Source: Gilliamella apicola
GTDB taxonomy: Bacteria > Pseudomonadota > Gammaproteobacteria > Enterobacterales > Orbaceae
DNA length: 64,000 nt
NCBI RefSeq assembly: GCF_000599985.1
Contig: NZ_CP007445.1
Location: 806,001-870,000, forward strand
Reading direction: 5' to 3'
Made by a program: the position numbers and the translations under genes. The notes beneath the pieces are model-generated. The model was not told the DNA's origin, ran no database searches, and was given only the letters and a program-made list of their open reading frames with translations. Numbering within the stretch: the first letter of the stretch is position 1; every line of letters starts with the position of its first letter. This document shows, piece after piece, positions 20,079-29,225 of this stretch.

Positions 20079-22088
20079 ATGATAAAACATAAACAACGAG
20101 AACTCATTAGTTTACTTGTTCGTTCTAAAAATGAATATAAAAGTAGTCAAGAACTTGCTACCGAATTATCCTTATCTGATCGTACTGTACGTACTTATCT
20201 TAAAGACTTAAAAACTTTAATTGAGCGCAATGGCGGCAATATAGTAAGCAAGCAAGGTTATGGTTTCCAATTAGAAATTTTAGATAGAACCGCGTTTAAT
20301 TTATTTTTAATTGAACACCATTTACTAGATAAAAATATTGAGCAATCTCAATGTCGTGAGGCCAGCGAGCGAAAACATTTTATCCTTAATTTGTTATTAC
20401 TAGAGAGTCAAAAAATTGATGTTGAAGAGTTATCCGAACAGCTATTTATTAGTTCATCACAGCTAAATAAAGATATTGCTGAAATAAAATCTCAATTACT
20501 GGCTTATGAATTAACCCTAAAAAAAAATCGATCTCTAATTTTTATTGATGGTGATGAAAAAGCTAAACGCCATTTTATAATGAGTTACTTTTTTCATGAT
20601 GATTCGATTAATTTTTTACACCATTTATCTTATTTTAATCAATCATGTGAAACCATTAGTTTTGATACGTTAACCATCATTATTTTAGATGAGTGTCGTG
20701 AAGCAAATATTAAATTATCAGATGTGATGATTCAAAATATTGTATTACATCTGTCACTAAGCATTAAGCGTTTACAGTCAGGGCTATCTATTCAAAATCT
20801 AGATCTACCCGTTTCAACCAACACAACGCTTGAATACCAAGTTGCCAACAAAATCATTGCTCGCATTGAATCTGTAATTGGTTTTCACTTTCCGAAAGAA
20901 GAGCAAATGTATCTAACTTTACATTTGATGAGTAAATCTAATTTAATTCAAAATGTTGCTGATGATGAACTCACCTTATCATTAACCAATTTACTTCTAA
21001 AAATTCAACAAGAGACTGGCTACCCTTTTTGGCATGATGAACAATTGAAAAATGGGTTAATTCAACACTTAAAACCCATGTTAGTACGTTTAGAACAGAA
21101 TATAAAATTAGAAAATCCATTAATAGATGAAATTAAAGATCAATATTTAGATGTTTTTGTGCTAGTTAAACATTATTTAAGCCAATTGCCAAATTTAAAT
21201 AAATATAAAGTCAATGATGATGAATGGGGATATTTAGCGCTGCATTTTTTAGCTTCACTTGAAAAGTTAAAAAACGAACAAAAAGCTAAAGTTTTGATCA
21301 TTTGTGCAACAGGAGTAGGCAGTGCACAATTATTAAAAAGTCGGGTCCAGAGCGAATTTGATGAGCGTGTAAAAATAGTTGCAACCCGTGGTTACTATGA
21401 GATTGAGCCCGAAATGATAAATGATATTGACTTTATTATTTCATCGGTTGATCTATCATCAAAAGTATTTAAAGTTCCTGTATTTCATGTATCGGTATTC
21501 TTTTGTGAAGAGGATGTTCAAACAATTCGTCGATATCTTTCTCATAGACAAATGCCCAATTTATTTCATAAAGATTTCTTACCAGTAATATCAGAACACA
21601 AGGACCAAAATCATTCGAATTATATTGCTCAGATATTTGATGATATTGCAGCAGATTATTTTTATTTGTGTCGTCAAAAGGCAACTAAACAAACAGTATT
21701 AGATCATTTAGTTGATCTATTATCAGTTAATGAAGTTAAAAAATTCAAACAAGATATAAAAAAGCAAATGGAAAAACGTATGGCTATAGGTGAAATACTC
21801 TTTAGTCCAACAATTGTAGTTCCTCATCCAGCTATACCCGTTGGCAAGATGGCGAAAATTGCCATAGCAGTAATTCCCGATGGTTTGTTTTGGGATGAAG
21901 ATTACCAAAACGTTAAATTTGTTTTTATGATTTCGCCATCAATTTATCAAAACTCAAACTTAGCTATGATGACAAAAGCAATTGTCAACTTAATTGATGA
22001 TTTGCCCACACAACAAGCAATGTTAGAAATTTCAGATTTTAATCAATTTAAATCACTTTTTATCCAACTAATTGAAAAAGGAGCGTAG
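20079..22088 (+). CDS. PRD-containing PTS transcriptional activator (LicR/ManR type, with IIB- and IIA-like domains)
   Basis: A 669-residue regulator. In order it has an N-terminal winged helix (ELATELSLSDRTVRTYLKDLKTLIE), a second DNA-binding segment to about 155, two PTS regulation domains (about 170-270 and 285-395), a IIB-like domain with Cys near 408 (VLIICATGVGSAQLL) and a IIA(Fru)-like domain with His583 (VVPHPAIPVG). LicR-type proteins bind DNA, unlike the RNA-binding BglG antiterminators. Phosphorylation of the PRDs by HPr and by the locus PTS would switch them. The IIA gene starts 2 bp after its stop, so they are cotranscribed. Its target is probably the palindrome at 18054. Confidence 0.88.
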   Translation: MIKHKQRELISLLVRSKNEYKSSQELATELSLSDRTVRTYLKDLKTLIERNGGNIVSKQGYGFQLEILDRTAFNLFLIEHHLLDKNIEQSQCREASERKHFILNLLLLESQKIDVEELSEQLFISSSQLNKDIAEIKSQLLAYELTLKKNRSLIFIDGDEKAKRHFIMSYFFHDDSINFLHHLSYFNQSCETISFDTLTIIILDECREANIKLSDVMIQNIVLHLSLSIKRLQSGLSIQNLDLPVSTNTTLEYQVANKIIARIESVIGFHFPKEEQMYLTLHLMSKSNLIQNVADDELTLSLTNLLLKIQQETGYPFWHDEQLKNGLIQHLKPMLVRLEQNIKLENPLIDEIKDQYLDVFVLVKHYLSQLPNLNKYKVNDDEWGYLALHFLASLEKLKNEQKAKVLIICATGVGSAQLLKSRVQSEFDERVKIVATRGYYEIEPEMINDIDFIISSVDLSSKVFKVPVFHVSVFFCEEDVQTIRRYLSHRQMPNLFHKDFLPVISEHKDQNHSNYIAQIFDDIAADYFYLCRQKATKQTVLDHLVDLLSVNEVKKFKQDIKKQMEKRMAIGEILFSPTIVVPHPAIPVGKMAKIAIAVIPDGLFWDEDYQNVKFVFMISPSIYQNSNLAMMTKAIVNLIDDLPTQQAMLEISDFNQFKSLFIQLIEKGA

Positions 22089-22090
22089 CA

Positions 22091-22429
22091 ATGAATGACC
22101 AAATGAGCTCAGAGGAGATTCAAATTACAGCTTTCAATATTATTTTGCACAGTGGTAATGCTAAAACAAAAATCCATTCGGCTTTCGAATTGATGCGAAA
22201 GGGTGAGTTTGATAAAGCTAATCAGCTTTTAGATGAAGCGAATGATGATATTTTAGAAGCCCATGAGTCGCAAACAGGGCTACTTCAGTCTTATGCTAAT
22301 GGGACTAAAATTGAGATGGAAATCATTATGGTTCATGCTCAAGATCATTTGATGACAACTATGACGCTTCGTGAAATTGCAATTGAGATGTCTCATCTTT
22401 ATCAACAAACCTATAAGTTATCCAGTTAA
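22091..22429 (+). CDS. PTS lactose/cellobiose-type IIA component
   Basis: A 112-residue all-helical IIA of the lactose/chitobiose family. The phosphorylated His is predicted at residue 82 in MVHAQDHLMTT. AKTKIHSAFELMRKGEF is the usual first-helix motif. It receives phosphate from HPr and donates it to the IIB protein at 19609. It starts behind AAAGGAGCG, 2 bp after the regulator gene, and its length is normal. Confidence 0.92.
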   Translation: MNDQMSSEEIQITAFNIILHSGNAKTKIHSAFELMRKGEFDKANQLLDEANDDILEAHESQTGLLQSYANGTKIEMEIIMVHAQDHLMTTMTLREIAIEMSHLYQQTYKLSS

Positions 22430-22443
22430 TTAAGAGGTCAGCT

Positions 22444-22941
22444 ATGGATTCTCAATTAGAAAGCCAACTTAAAACGCATAAAAAAGTGAGTTTGACTAAT
22501 CTCTATTTTAATCGTTTTTTAGCGGTTCGTTATACCACAGCATTTTTTCTATTTTTAAATCTTTATTGGGCCGTTTTTTTGATGGGTAGTTTATCCATTG
22601 CCATTGTGCTACCACTATTACTCATATTGTTTGCTACATTAACTAGTTTTGAGCAGATTAAACTGTATCGAAATCATCAAAACCATTTACGATATGCTAG
22701 TCTTTTCTATCGAATAATGTTGATAAGCGTCATTATGTTAATTATTTCGATTTATACCCCCTTATTTCACTTTTTCTTTCCATTTTTAAAATATTCACAA
22801 GAGGCTTTAAACGTATTACTAGGAATTTTGGCAGTAAGTTTAGTTTTTACAATTTTTATACTGCTTAAACTAAAAAAGATTGAGCGTAATGAGGATAAAC
22901 ATTTTAAAAGAATCCAAGCTTATCAAGAAATCATTAATTGA
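22444..22941 (+). CDS. Four-helix membrane protein of unknown function in the PTS operon
   Basis: A 165-residue protein that I do not recognise. It has four strongly hydrophobic segments (about residues 30-48, 52-68, 90-106 and 122-142) between charged ends. There is no conserved catalytic motif. It lies between the IIA gene (14 bp away) and the IIC gene, whose start is 14 bp after its stop. AAGAGGTCAGCT precedes the ATG. Its position suggests a role with the permease, such as assembly or regulation, but nothing in the sequence proves this. Confidence 0.75.
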   Translation: MDSQLESQLKTHKKVSLTNLYFNRFLAVRYTTAFFLFLNLYWAVFLMGSLSIAIVLPLLLILFATLTSFEQIKLYRNHQNHLRYASLFYRIMLISVIMLIISIYTPLFHFFFPFLKYSQEALNVLLGILAVSLVFTIFILLKLKKIERNEDKHFKRIQAYQEIIN

Positions 22942-22955
22942 ATGAGGAAAACAAA

Positions 22956-24305
22956 ATGAATAACGCATTTGTGTTGTTACAAAAATATCTAATGACTCCG
23001 ATGGCAAAAATATCGCAGTTTAAGATTGTTCGAGCCGTAATGGCAGCGGGAATGGCATCAGTTCCTTTTTGTATCGTTGGATCGATGTTTTTGGTGTTTA
23101 ATACCTTACCGATGACATTTACTGGATTGGAAACAGCTTTTGATAATTCTGTTTTCAAAATAAGAGATCTTTATATGATAGCTAATACTGCAACAATGGG
23201 AATATTAGCGCTTTATTTTAATATTGTTGTCGGTTACGAATTAACTAAAATTGAGGAAGAAGAGACAGGCTTAAAAGTTAATGCTCTTAATGGTGCAATG
23301 CTATCTGTTTTTGCTTTCATCATGACATTACCAGAATTAGTGATGCAAAATGGTGCGATGGTGTTATTTAATGATCAAAGTGAATCCGTCTATAACGGAT
23401 TACGCCTAAATCCTTTTGTTGCTCGGTTAGGAACTTCAGGTATCTTTATTGCAATTGTTATGGCAATTTTAGCAACACAACTTTATTTTATGTGTGTACG
23501 TCGTAATTGGGTAGTTAAAATGCCTGAAACCGTTCCATTAGGAGTATCACGATCATTTACAGCACTCATTCCAACATTTGTCATCGCATTTACAATTATT
23601 ATCTTAAATGGTGTTTTGATTTATTTTGGTACGGACATTTTCAATATCATCGGTATTCCGTTTATCTTTGTAACCAATTTAACTAAAAGCTGGCTTGGCA
23701 TTATGGTGATTCTATTTTTAATCCATGCTCTTTGGGTTGTTGGTATTCATGGTGCAAGTATTATTGGTGCGTTTATTACACCGATAATGCTTACCAATAT
23801 GAATGAGAATATTGGTGGAGCAGCTATTCCGTTTGCGGGTGAATTTAATAACTCTTTGGTAATTCTAGGTGGTTCGGGTTCAACACTTCTTATGACATTT
23901 TTTATCGCTTTTTGTGCTAAATCAAGTCAATTAAAGATTTTAGGTCGAGCCTCAGCTGTTCCTGCAATATTTAACATTAATGAACCAATCATTTTTGGTA
24001 TGCCAATCGTGTATAACCCATATCTTGCTTTACCATTCTTATTAGCACCAATGGCATGTGGTACTTTGGGTTATTTTGCTATAAGTTCAGGTTTTATGAA
24101 TCCAATTATCGCGTTAATACCTTGGCCATCACCAATGGGCTTAGGTGCATTTATTGGAACAGGCGGGGATTATCGAGCTATGTTTGTGGCCATACTTTCT
24201 GCAATCTTAGCATTGATAATTTATCTTCCATTTGTAAAAATTTATGACAACAAACTATATAAAGAAGAACAAGCTAAATCTGAAAATCAAGAGCAATTAG
24301 CTTAA
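22956..24305 (+). CDS. PTS cellobiose-type IIC permease
   Basis: A 449-residue inner-membrane permease of the lactose/cellobiose IIC family. Family features include MTPMAKISQFKIVRAVMAAGMASVPFCIVGS at the start, the substrate-region HALWVVGIHGASII, and NINEPIIFGMPIVYNPYLALPF near the C-terminus. It moves the beta-glucoside across the membrane while IIB phosphorylates it. The ATG 22956 behind GAGGAAAAC is chosen over a TTG at 22938 inside the preceding gene. A strong terminator follows, closing the locus. Confidence 0.92.
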   Translation: MNNAFVLLQKYLMTPMAKISQFKIVRAVMAAGMASVPFCIVGSMFLVFNTLPMTFTGLETAFDNSVFKIRDLYMIANTATMGILALYFNIVVGYELTKIEEEETGLKVNALNGAMLSVFAFIMTLPELVMQNGAMVLFNDQSESVYNGLRLNPFVARLGTSGIFIAIVMAILATQLYFMCVRRNWVVKMPETVPLGVSRSFTALIPTFVIAFTIIILNGVLIYFGTDIFNIIGIPFIFVTNLTKSWLGIMVILFLIHALWVVGIHGASIIGAFITPIMLTNMNENIGGAAIPFAGEFNNSLVILGGSGSTLLMTFFIAFCAKSSQLKILGRASAVPAIFNINEPIIFGMPIVYNPYLALPFLLAPMACGTLGYFAISSGFMNPIIALIPWPSPMGLGAFIGTGGDYRAMFVAILSAILALIIYLPFVKIYDNKLYKEEQAKSENQEQLA

Positions 24306-24319
24306 TTGCCAATGAATTG

Positions 24320-24361
24320 AAAAGAACGTAGATGATTGTATCTGATTATTTACGTTCTTTT
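24320..24361 (+). terminator. Terminator of the PTS operon
   Basis: AAAAGAACGTA (24320-24330) pairs with TACGTTCTTTT (24351-24361) over 11 bp. The right arm ends in a T run. Confidence 0.8.
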
Positions 24362-24420
24362 GATTTTCTTCGTTTTATCCTAAAAACTCAAATAAAGCTC
24401 AAATTTAAACAATCCTGTTT

Positions 24421-24443
24421 ATATTTATATTTATATTTATATT
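24421..24443. repeat. Hexanucleotide repeat upstream of ggt
   Basis: The unit ATATTT is repeated nearly four times without interruption, about 135 bp before the ggt start. Such short repeats can change in copy number. Here it could alter promoter geometry if the ggt promoter spans it. Confidence 0.6.
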
Positions 24444-24576
24444 GATCATTATCTGCTCGCCTCTTTAATTTTATATGCTATATTGACTACTAGTACTCTC
24501 ATTAAATTCACAATTTATTTTTTATTTATTTCTATTTATAGGAAGAAGTTAATTATTTACTTTTAGGAGGTCTAAA

Positions 24577-26277
24577 ATGTTCTATCTTAAACGTAGGTTG
24601 CTCAAGTTTAGCTGTTTTATTGTGTTTTTAGTGATAAGTCAGCAAGCTATTTCCACTGAAAATATCCAACCAAAATTTGAAGCTGGGGCGGTTGCCTCTC
24701 CAGATTACTATGGTGCCATAGCTGCTAAAGAGATTTTATCCAAAGAGGGTAATGTTGTGGATGCTGCTGTAGCTACAGCATTTACATTAGCGGTTACTTA
24801 TCCTGAGGCGGGTAATATAGGTGGTGGAGGCTTTATGACACTTTGGTACAAGGGTAAACCTTATTTTCTGGATTATCGAGAAGTTGCCCCTGGTAAAGCA
24901 GATAAAGATATGTTTCTTGATGGTAAAAAAAATGTAATCGACAATCTGAGTTTATATTCTCATAAAGCGTCAGGTGTTCCCGGTACTGTTGCGGGTATGT
25001 GGGCTGTACATCAACGCTTTGGCCGATTAAGTTGGAAAGAAGTCATGGCGCCAGCGATTCGATTTGCTAATGATGGGTTTAGAGTTAATAAACAATTAGT
25101 GACTCGTTATCAAGAAATAGAACCAATGGCACCAGCCAATGGTTACTTTAAGCACTATTTTGGTTCTATGAAAGAAGGACAGATGTTTAAACAACCTGAG
25201 CTTGGCAAAGTATTAGAACGTATTGCAATGCAAGGTAGTGATGGATTTTATAAAGGAGAAACTGCTAAATTAATTGCTCAGCAAATGGCAAAAAATGATG
25301 GGTTAATTACGGAAAGTGATTTAGCCAATTATCAAGCAAAATGGCGAGAGCCTTTAGTAGCGAATTGGCAAGGTATGCAAGTTGTTACTGCACCACCGCC
25401 AAGTTCAGGAGGAATAGGTTTAATTCAATTATTATCAATGAAACAAGAATTAATAAATGATTTTAAAGGTGTCGAAGTTAATTCATCAAAGTATGTTCAT
25501 TTAATGGCAGAGATAGAAAAACGTGTTTTTGCCGACCGGGCGGAATATATGGGAGATCCTGATTTTGTAACTGTACCTGTCTCTAAATTAATCAATACTA
25601 ATTATATGGCTCAAAGAGCTAAACAAGTTAATCCAAAAAGCATTTCCAATACAGAACACGTTAAACCAGGTTTAGATAATGGAGAAAAATTACAAACTAC
25701 CCATTTTTCTATTGTGGATAAATGGGGCAATGCGGCTTCTAACACTTATACACTTAACGGTTGGTTCGGTTCTGCTGTCGTTGTGCGAGGTACAGGTATT
25801 ATACTTAATAATGAGATGGATGATTTTAGCAGTAAACCGGGTGTTGCTAACCAGTATGGTGTTGTAGGTAAAAATGCAAATGCAATAGAACCGAACAAAC
25901 GACCTTTATCTTCGATGTCACCCAGTATCTTCATAAAAAATAATAATGTGGTAATGGTTATTGGTACACCCGGTGGCTCAAGGATTTTTACCTCTATCTT
26001 TCAAGTTGTAGCCAATGTTTTTGATAACCACATGACTTTAAAACAAGCTGTACAGGCACCTCGTTATCACCATCAACTATTACCAAGCAATGTTATTTAT
26101 ATCGAGAGTTTTCAAAAAAGTGTTCCAGAACAGCTGAAAATAGATCTTGAGCAGATGGGATATAGCTTTTATCAACAAGATTTCAGTGGAGATATTCAGG
26201 TTATAAAAATTACCAATAATAAACCCGATGCGGTGTCAGATATTCGTGGCCGAGGTAAAGCAATAATTGTAAGATGA
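24577..26277 (+). CDS. ggt: Periplasmic gamma-glutamyltransferase
   Basis: A 566-residue secreted enzyme with a signal peptide (RRLLKFSCFIVFLVISQQAIS). The proenzyme cleaves itself before the catalytic Thr, predicted as Thr374 in LQTTHFSIVDKWGNA. GNIGGGGFMTLWY and SPSIFIKNN are further family segments. It breaks glutathione and other gamma-glutamyl compounds, transferring glutamyl to water or amino acids; in gut bacteria it releases glutamate and cysteinylglycine. AGGAGGTCTAAA gives a strong ribosome site. Its terminator downstream has been split by an insertion sequence, so read-through is likely. Glutamate and 5-oxoproline metabolism also appear in the pxp genes at the window start. Confidence 0.93.
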   Translation: MFYLKRRLLKFSCFIVFLVISQQAISTENIQPKFEAGAVASPDYYGAIAAKEILSKEGNVVDAAVATAFTLAVTYPEAGNIGGGGFMTLWYKGKPYFLDYREVAPGKADKDMFLDGKKNVIDNLSLYSHKASGVPGTVAGMWAVHQRFGRLSWKEVMAPAIRFANDGFRVNKQLVTRYQEIEPMAPANGYFKHYFGSMKEGQMFKQPELGKVLERIAMQGSDGFYKGETAKLIAQQMAKNDGLITESDLANYQAKWREPLVANWQGMQVVTAPPPSSGGIGLIQLLSMKQELINDFKGVEVNSSKYVHLMAEIEKRVFADRAEYMGDPDFVTVPVSKLINTNYMAQRAKQVNPKSISNTEHVKPGLDNGEKLQTTHFSIVDKWGNAASNTYTLNGWFGSAVVVRGTGIILNNEMDDFSSKPGVANQYGVVGKNANAIEPNKRPLSSMSPSIFIKNNNVVMVIGTPGGSRIFTSIFQVVANVFDNHMTLKQAVQAPRYHHQLLPSNVIYIESFQKSVPEQLKIDLEQMGYSFYQQDFSGDIQVIKITNNKPDAVSDIRGRGKAIIVR

Positions 26278-26355
26278 AACATTTAGAATGAATTGTTTGC
26301 AATAACAATTGATTTGTTACTATTCAATAAATTACAACTAACTAATAATAAAAAA

Positions 26356-26367
26356 CCCGTCAATCTG
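26356..26367. terminator. Left half of the split ggt/rplI bidirectional terminator
   Basis: CCCGTCA (26356-26362) preceded by A6 is the left arm; its partner TGACGGG now lies at 27797-27803, beyond the insertion. Removing the element and one target copy restores CCCGTCA-ATC-TGACGGG with A and T runs on the two sides. That is a perfect two-way terminator for these convergent genes. Confidence 0.88.
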
Positions 26368-26414
26368 TGAAGTGACCCCCAATAGTTGGACAACCAATTA
26401 CAGGGGGTCTTTTT

Positions 26415-26921
26415 ATGTCAAAATATAGTCGAGATTTAAAAATTATCATAGCTAATGAATTCTTATCAGGAGAATCATCGGAAATTCTTTCAAAAAAATA
26501 TGCGATATCTTCTCGTCAGATTCGATATTGGTCCCAAGTGGTTGCGATTCATGGTGATAACGCCTTTCAACCAACACCTCATTTACGTCATGCGGAAGCA
26601 AGATTACAAGCACTAAAATTAATGTGGACAAATGATTGGTCTCTCGGGCACACTAGTGCTATGCTTAATTTAAGTTCCCCCGGGCTTCTATTTGTTTGGC
26701 TTGATAGATATTATAAAAAGGGTTTCCGAGGGCTTGAATATCATTCCAGAGGAAGACCCTGTATGAAGAAACCCCGTATTGAACCCACTCACAGTGATGA
26801 TGAAAAAACAATTGAAGCATTAAAAGAGGAAATTGCTTATTTACGAGCAGAAAATGCTGTTCTAAAAAAGTTGGAAGAGCTGAAGCAAGCAAAACGTCAA
26901 CAAACAAAGAAAAAACGTTAG
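26415..26921 (+). CDS. IS3-family transposase OrfA
   Basis: A 168-residue DNA-binding subunit with two helix-turn-helix regions (SEILSKKYAISSRQIRYWSQ and the segment around TSAMLNLSSPGLLFVWLDRYYKKG). It also has a C-terminal leucine-rich helix, EEIAYLRAENAVLKKLEEL, for multimerisation. This is the arrangement of IS150-type OrfA. Six A residues at 26910-26915, just before the stop, allow a -1 shift into the orfB frame. That frame is open from the slip site through the downstream gene, giving an OrfAB transposase. Confidence 0.9.
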   Translation: MSKYSRDLKIIIANEFLSGESSEILSKKYAISSRQIRYWSQVVAIHGDNAFQPTPHLRHAEARLQALKLMWTNDWSLGHTSAMLNLSSPGLLFVWLDRYYKKGFRGLEYHSRGRPCMKKPRIEPTHSDDEKTIEALKEEIAYLRAENAVLKKLEELKQAKRQQTKKKR

Positions 26922-26959
26922 TTGTTTTAGCTCTTAAATATCAGTATTCCTTAAGACAT

Positions 26960-27763
26960 TTGCTATCAGCAACAAAACTGGCAAAAAGTGTTTTTTATTA
27001 TCATGTTAATAGATTGAAAACCCCGTCTGCTTATGAAAATGAGTTAAAACGTATAGAATCGATTTACCATGAACATAAAGGGCGCTATGGTTATCGGCGA
27101 ATTCATTTAGCGTTGATAAATGAAGGAATTAAGCTCAATCATAAAACGGTACAACGATTAATGGGTCAGCTTAATCTCAAATCGACAGTAAGACCTAAAA
27201 AATATCGTTCTTATCGTGGAGAGACAGGTAAAACAGCAGCTAATTATCTTAAAAGAGATTTTGAATCATCAAAACCGAATGAAAAATGGGTAACGGATGT
27301 CACAGAATTTAAGGTAAATGAACAGAAAATTTACCTATCTCCCATTATCGATTTATATAATCAAGAAGTAATCGCTTATAAAGTGGCTAAAAATGCACGT
27401 TTAACGTTGGTGACAGATATGCTTCAAAAAGGGATATCACGATTAAAACAGTATGAAAAACCGTTACTACATAGTGACCAAGGCTGGCAATATAGAAATT
27501 GCCATTATCAGAAGCTACTAGCTAATAATGGCATCAAACAAAGTATGTCCAGAAAAGGAAATTGTTTAGATAATGCGGTAGCTGAAAACTTTTTTGGTCT
27601 ATTAAAATCAGAAATGTATCATGGACAATGCTTTCAAGATGCAGATGAATTGATTGAAAAAATAGAAGAATATATAGAATACTACAATACCAAACGGATT
27701 AAAGCCAAATTAAAAGGCCTGACTCCGGTTGAATATCGAAATCAGGCCTTACAAGCCACTTAA
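26960..27763 (+). CDS. IS3-family transposase OrfB (DDE catalytic part)
   Basis: The frame holds an HTH_21-type segment (HKGRYGYRRIHLAL) and an rve integrase core. Its acidic triad is visible as Asp in WVTDVTEF, Asp in LHSDQGWQY and Glu in DNAVAENFFG, with the C-terminal YNTKRIKAKLKGLTPVEYR. The TTG at 26960 is only a nominal start. The frame is open from 26915 and is most likely translated as a fusion with OrfA by -1 frameshifting. All catalytic residues are present. Confidence 0.9.
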   Translation: MLSATKLAKSVFYYHVNRLKTPSAYENELKRIESIYHEHKGRYGYRRIHLALINEGIKLNHKTVQRLMGQLNLKSTVRPKKYRSYRGETGKTAANYLKRDFESSKPNEKWVTDVTEFKVNEQKIYLSPIIDLYNQEVIAYKVAKNARLTLVTDMLQKGISRLKQYEKPLLHSDQGWQYRNCHYQKLLANNGIKQSMSRKGNCLDNAVAENFFGLLKSEMYHGQCFQDADELIEKIEEYIEYYNTKRIKAKLKGLTPVEYRNQALQAT

Positions 27764-27793
27764 TAAAAGTGTCCAACTTTATGGGGTCACTTC

Positions 27794-27810
27794 ATCTGAC
27801 GGGCTTTTTT
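27794..27810. terminator. Right half of the split ggt/rplI terminator
   Basis: ATCTG target copy, then TGACGGG (27797-27803, sharing TG) followed by CTTTTTT. This completes the terminator arm left at 26356-26362. Read from rplI on the minus strand, the hairpin is also lost, so the ribosomal operon may read into the element. Confidence 0.85.
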
Positions 27811-27822
27811 ATTGAATGATAA

Positions 27823-28272
27823 TTATTCAGGAATAATTTCAATAATAAGTTTAGCAAAAGCTTCACTGTGTACTTGGAAGAACACTTCGTGTTCACCAGC
27901 TGTACGTAACACACCATTTGGTAAACGAACTTCGCTTTTTGATACTTGAACACCACGAGCTTTAACTGCATCAGCGATATCACGAGTACCAATAGAACCA
28001 AATAAACGACCTTCGTCACCAGCTTTAGAAGTAATAGTTACTTTTTCAAGTGCATTAATTTCGTTTACACGTTGTTCAGCGGCTTTTAATGTCTCAGCAA
28101 GTTTTGCTTCTAAATCAGCACGACGCGCTTCAAAGAACTCAATGTTCTTTTTAGTAGCTGGCACTGCTTTACCTTGTGGAATTAAAAAGTTACGTGCGTA
28201 ACCCGCTTTAACATTAACTTGATCACCTAAGCTGCCTAAATTAGCAACTTTATCGAGTAGAATAATTTGCAT
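27823..28272 (-). CDS. rplI: 50S ribosomal protein L9
   Basis: A 149-residue ribosomal protein matching L9 from end to end: [40 protein letters not shown], a long central helix, and the C-domain with [15 protein letters not shown]. It binds 23S rRNA domain V. It is the last gene of the rpsF-priB-rpsR-rplI operon, 22 bp after rpsR. Its native terminator downstream is interrupted by an insertion sequence. Confidence 0.98.
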   Translation of the reverse strand: MQIILLDKVANLGSLGDQVNVKAGYARNFLIPQGKAVPATKKNIEFFEARRADLEAKLAETLKAAEQRVNEINALEKVTITSKAGDEGRLFGSIGTRDIADAVKARGVQVSKSEVRLPNGVLRTAGEHEVFFQVHSEAFAKLIIEIIPE

Positions 28273-28294
28273 TATATGTCCCCTCTGTTGCTAA

Positions 28295-28522
28295 TTACTG
28301 ATGGTTGTCAGTATATGGTAATAATGCCAAATAACGAGCGCGTTTGATAGCGCGAGCTAGTTGACGTTGATATTTTGCGCTAGTACCAGTAATACGGCTT
28401 GGTACGATTTTACCACTTTCTGTGATATAGCTTTTTAATAAAGAAACATCTTTATAATCAATTTCTTTAACGCCTTCTGCTGTAAAACGGCAGAATTTGC
28501 GACGACGGAAATAACGTGCCAT
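28295..28522 (-). CDS. rpsR: 30S ribosomal protein S18
   Basis: A 75-residue S18 with the usual opening [17 protein letters not shown] and [31 protein letters not shown]. It forms a heterodimer with S6 on the 30S platform. Together they are expected to bind the leader upstream of rpsF for autogenous control. It lies 4 bp after priB and has normal length. Confidence 0.98.
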   Translation of the reverse strand: MARYFRRRKFCRFTAEGVKEIDYKDVSLLKSYITESGKIVPSRITGTSAKYQRQLARAIKRARYLALLPYTDNHQ

Positions 28523-28526
28523 TTGG

Positions 28527-28835
28527 CTATTCTCCTAATAGTTTAACTTGGTCAGCATGTAAAACAAGTTGGCTTGTTTGATTACGTTTTGTGTGGGTAC
28601 TTATAAAACCGCTCACTAAAACTTTGCTGCCTTTTTTTATGTAACTTAACTCTTGCTGTCCACTGACAATTACGGGCATTATGCACCACGCTTGTCTGGT
28701 AAGTTCTGCTTCAATTTGTTCAGAAATATGTTCTAAATAAAACTGACAATGCAAGATCCCACTTGGACTCATTTTTCGTATCGGTGTTTTTTTTACAATA
28801 CCCGATAGCAATAAACGATTATTCGTCAGAATCAT
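28527..28835 (-). CDS. priB: Primosomal replication protein N (PriB)
   Basis: A 102-residue OB-fold single-strand DNA-binding protein, placed as in E. coli between rpsF and rps[32 protein letters not shown] and the terminal [10 protein letters not shown] fit the family. PriB links PriA to DnaT at stalled replication forks. Its ATG lies inside the end of rpsF (17-bp overlap), which suggests translational coupling. Confidence 0.93.
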   Translation of the reverse strand: MILTNNRLLLSGIVKKTPIRKMSPSGILHCQFYLEHISEQIEAELTRQAWCIMPVIVSGQQELSYIKKGSKVLVSGFISTHTKRNQTSQLVLHADQVKLLGE

Positions 28836-29202
28836 CGTCCATGTTTATTTCGCTAAAATCTTCTTCAGAGTTACGACGCTCATCTTTAGCTTTTAACATA
28901 GGTGAAGGTTCAGTTACAGAATTTTTGGTACGCATAATTAAACTGCGAATTACTGCATCATTAAAACGGAAGTTATCTTCAAGCTCATTAACAGCTTCTT
29001 GAGTTGCTTCAACGTTCATTAACACATAATGTGCTTTGTGCAGCTTTTCGATAGGATAAGCTAATTGACGACGACCCCAATCTTCTAAACGATGGATTTT
29101 ACCGCCATCAGTGGTTAACGTACCTGTATAACGTTCAATCATACCCGGTACTTGTTCACTTTGATCTGGGTGAACCATAAATACTATTTCGTAATGACGC
29201 AT
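28819..29202 (-). CDS. rpsF: 30S ribosomal protein S6
   Basis: A 127-residue S6: [51 protein letters not shown] and [14 protein letters not shown]. The C-terminal tail is acidic ([15 protein letters not shown]), as in enterobacterial S6, where glutamates are added by RimK. It is the first gene of its operon, preceded by a promoter and a candidate S6:S18-binding leader. Confidence 0.97.
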   Translation of the reverse strand: MRHYEIVFMVHPDQSEQVPGMIERYTGTLTTDGGKIHRLEDWGRRQLAYPIEKLHKAHYVLMNVEATQEAVNELEDNFRFNDAVIRSLIMRTKNSVTEPSPMLKAKDERRNSEEDFSEINMDDDSDE

Positions 29203-29225
29203 TATCGCTCCCTACGGATTAATCA

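Larger units (their letters stand above)
26368..27793 (+). mobile_element. Complete IS3-family (IS150-like) insertion sequence
   Basis: The element is 1426 bp. Terminal inverted repeats GAAGTGACCCC-N5-GTTGGACA are shared by the two ends, with 21 of 24 positions matching. It carries orfA and orfB with a probable -1 frameshift. The flanks share ATCTG (26363-26367 and 27794-27798), a 5-bp target duplication; counting the final A as part of the element would leave 4 bp. It looks intact and possibly active. The remnant at 9495 has an identical left end. Confidence 0.93.
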
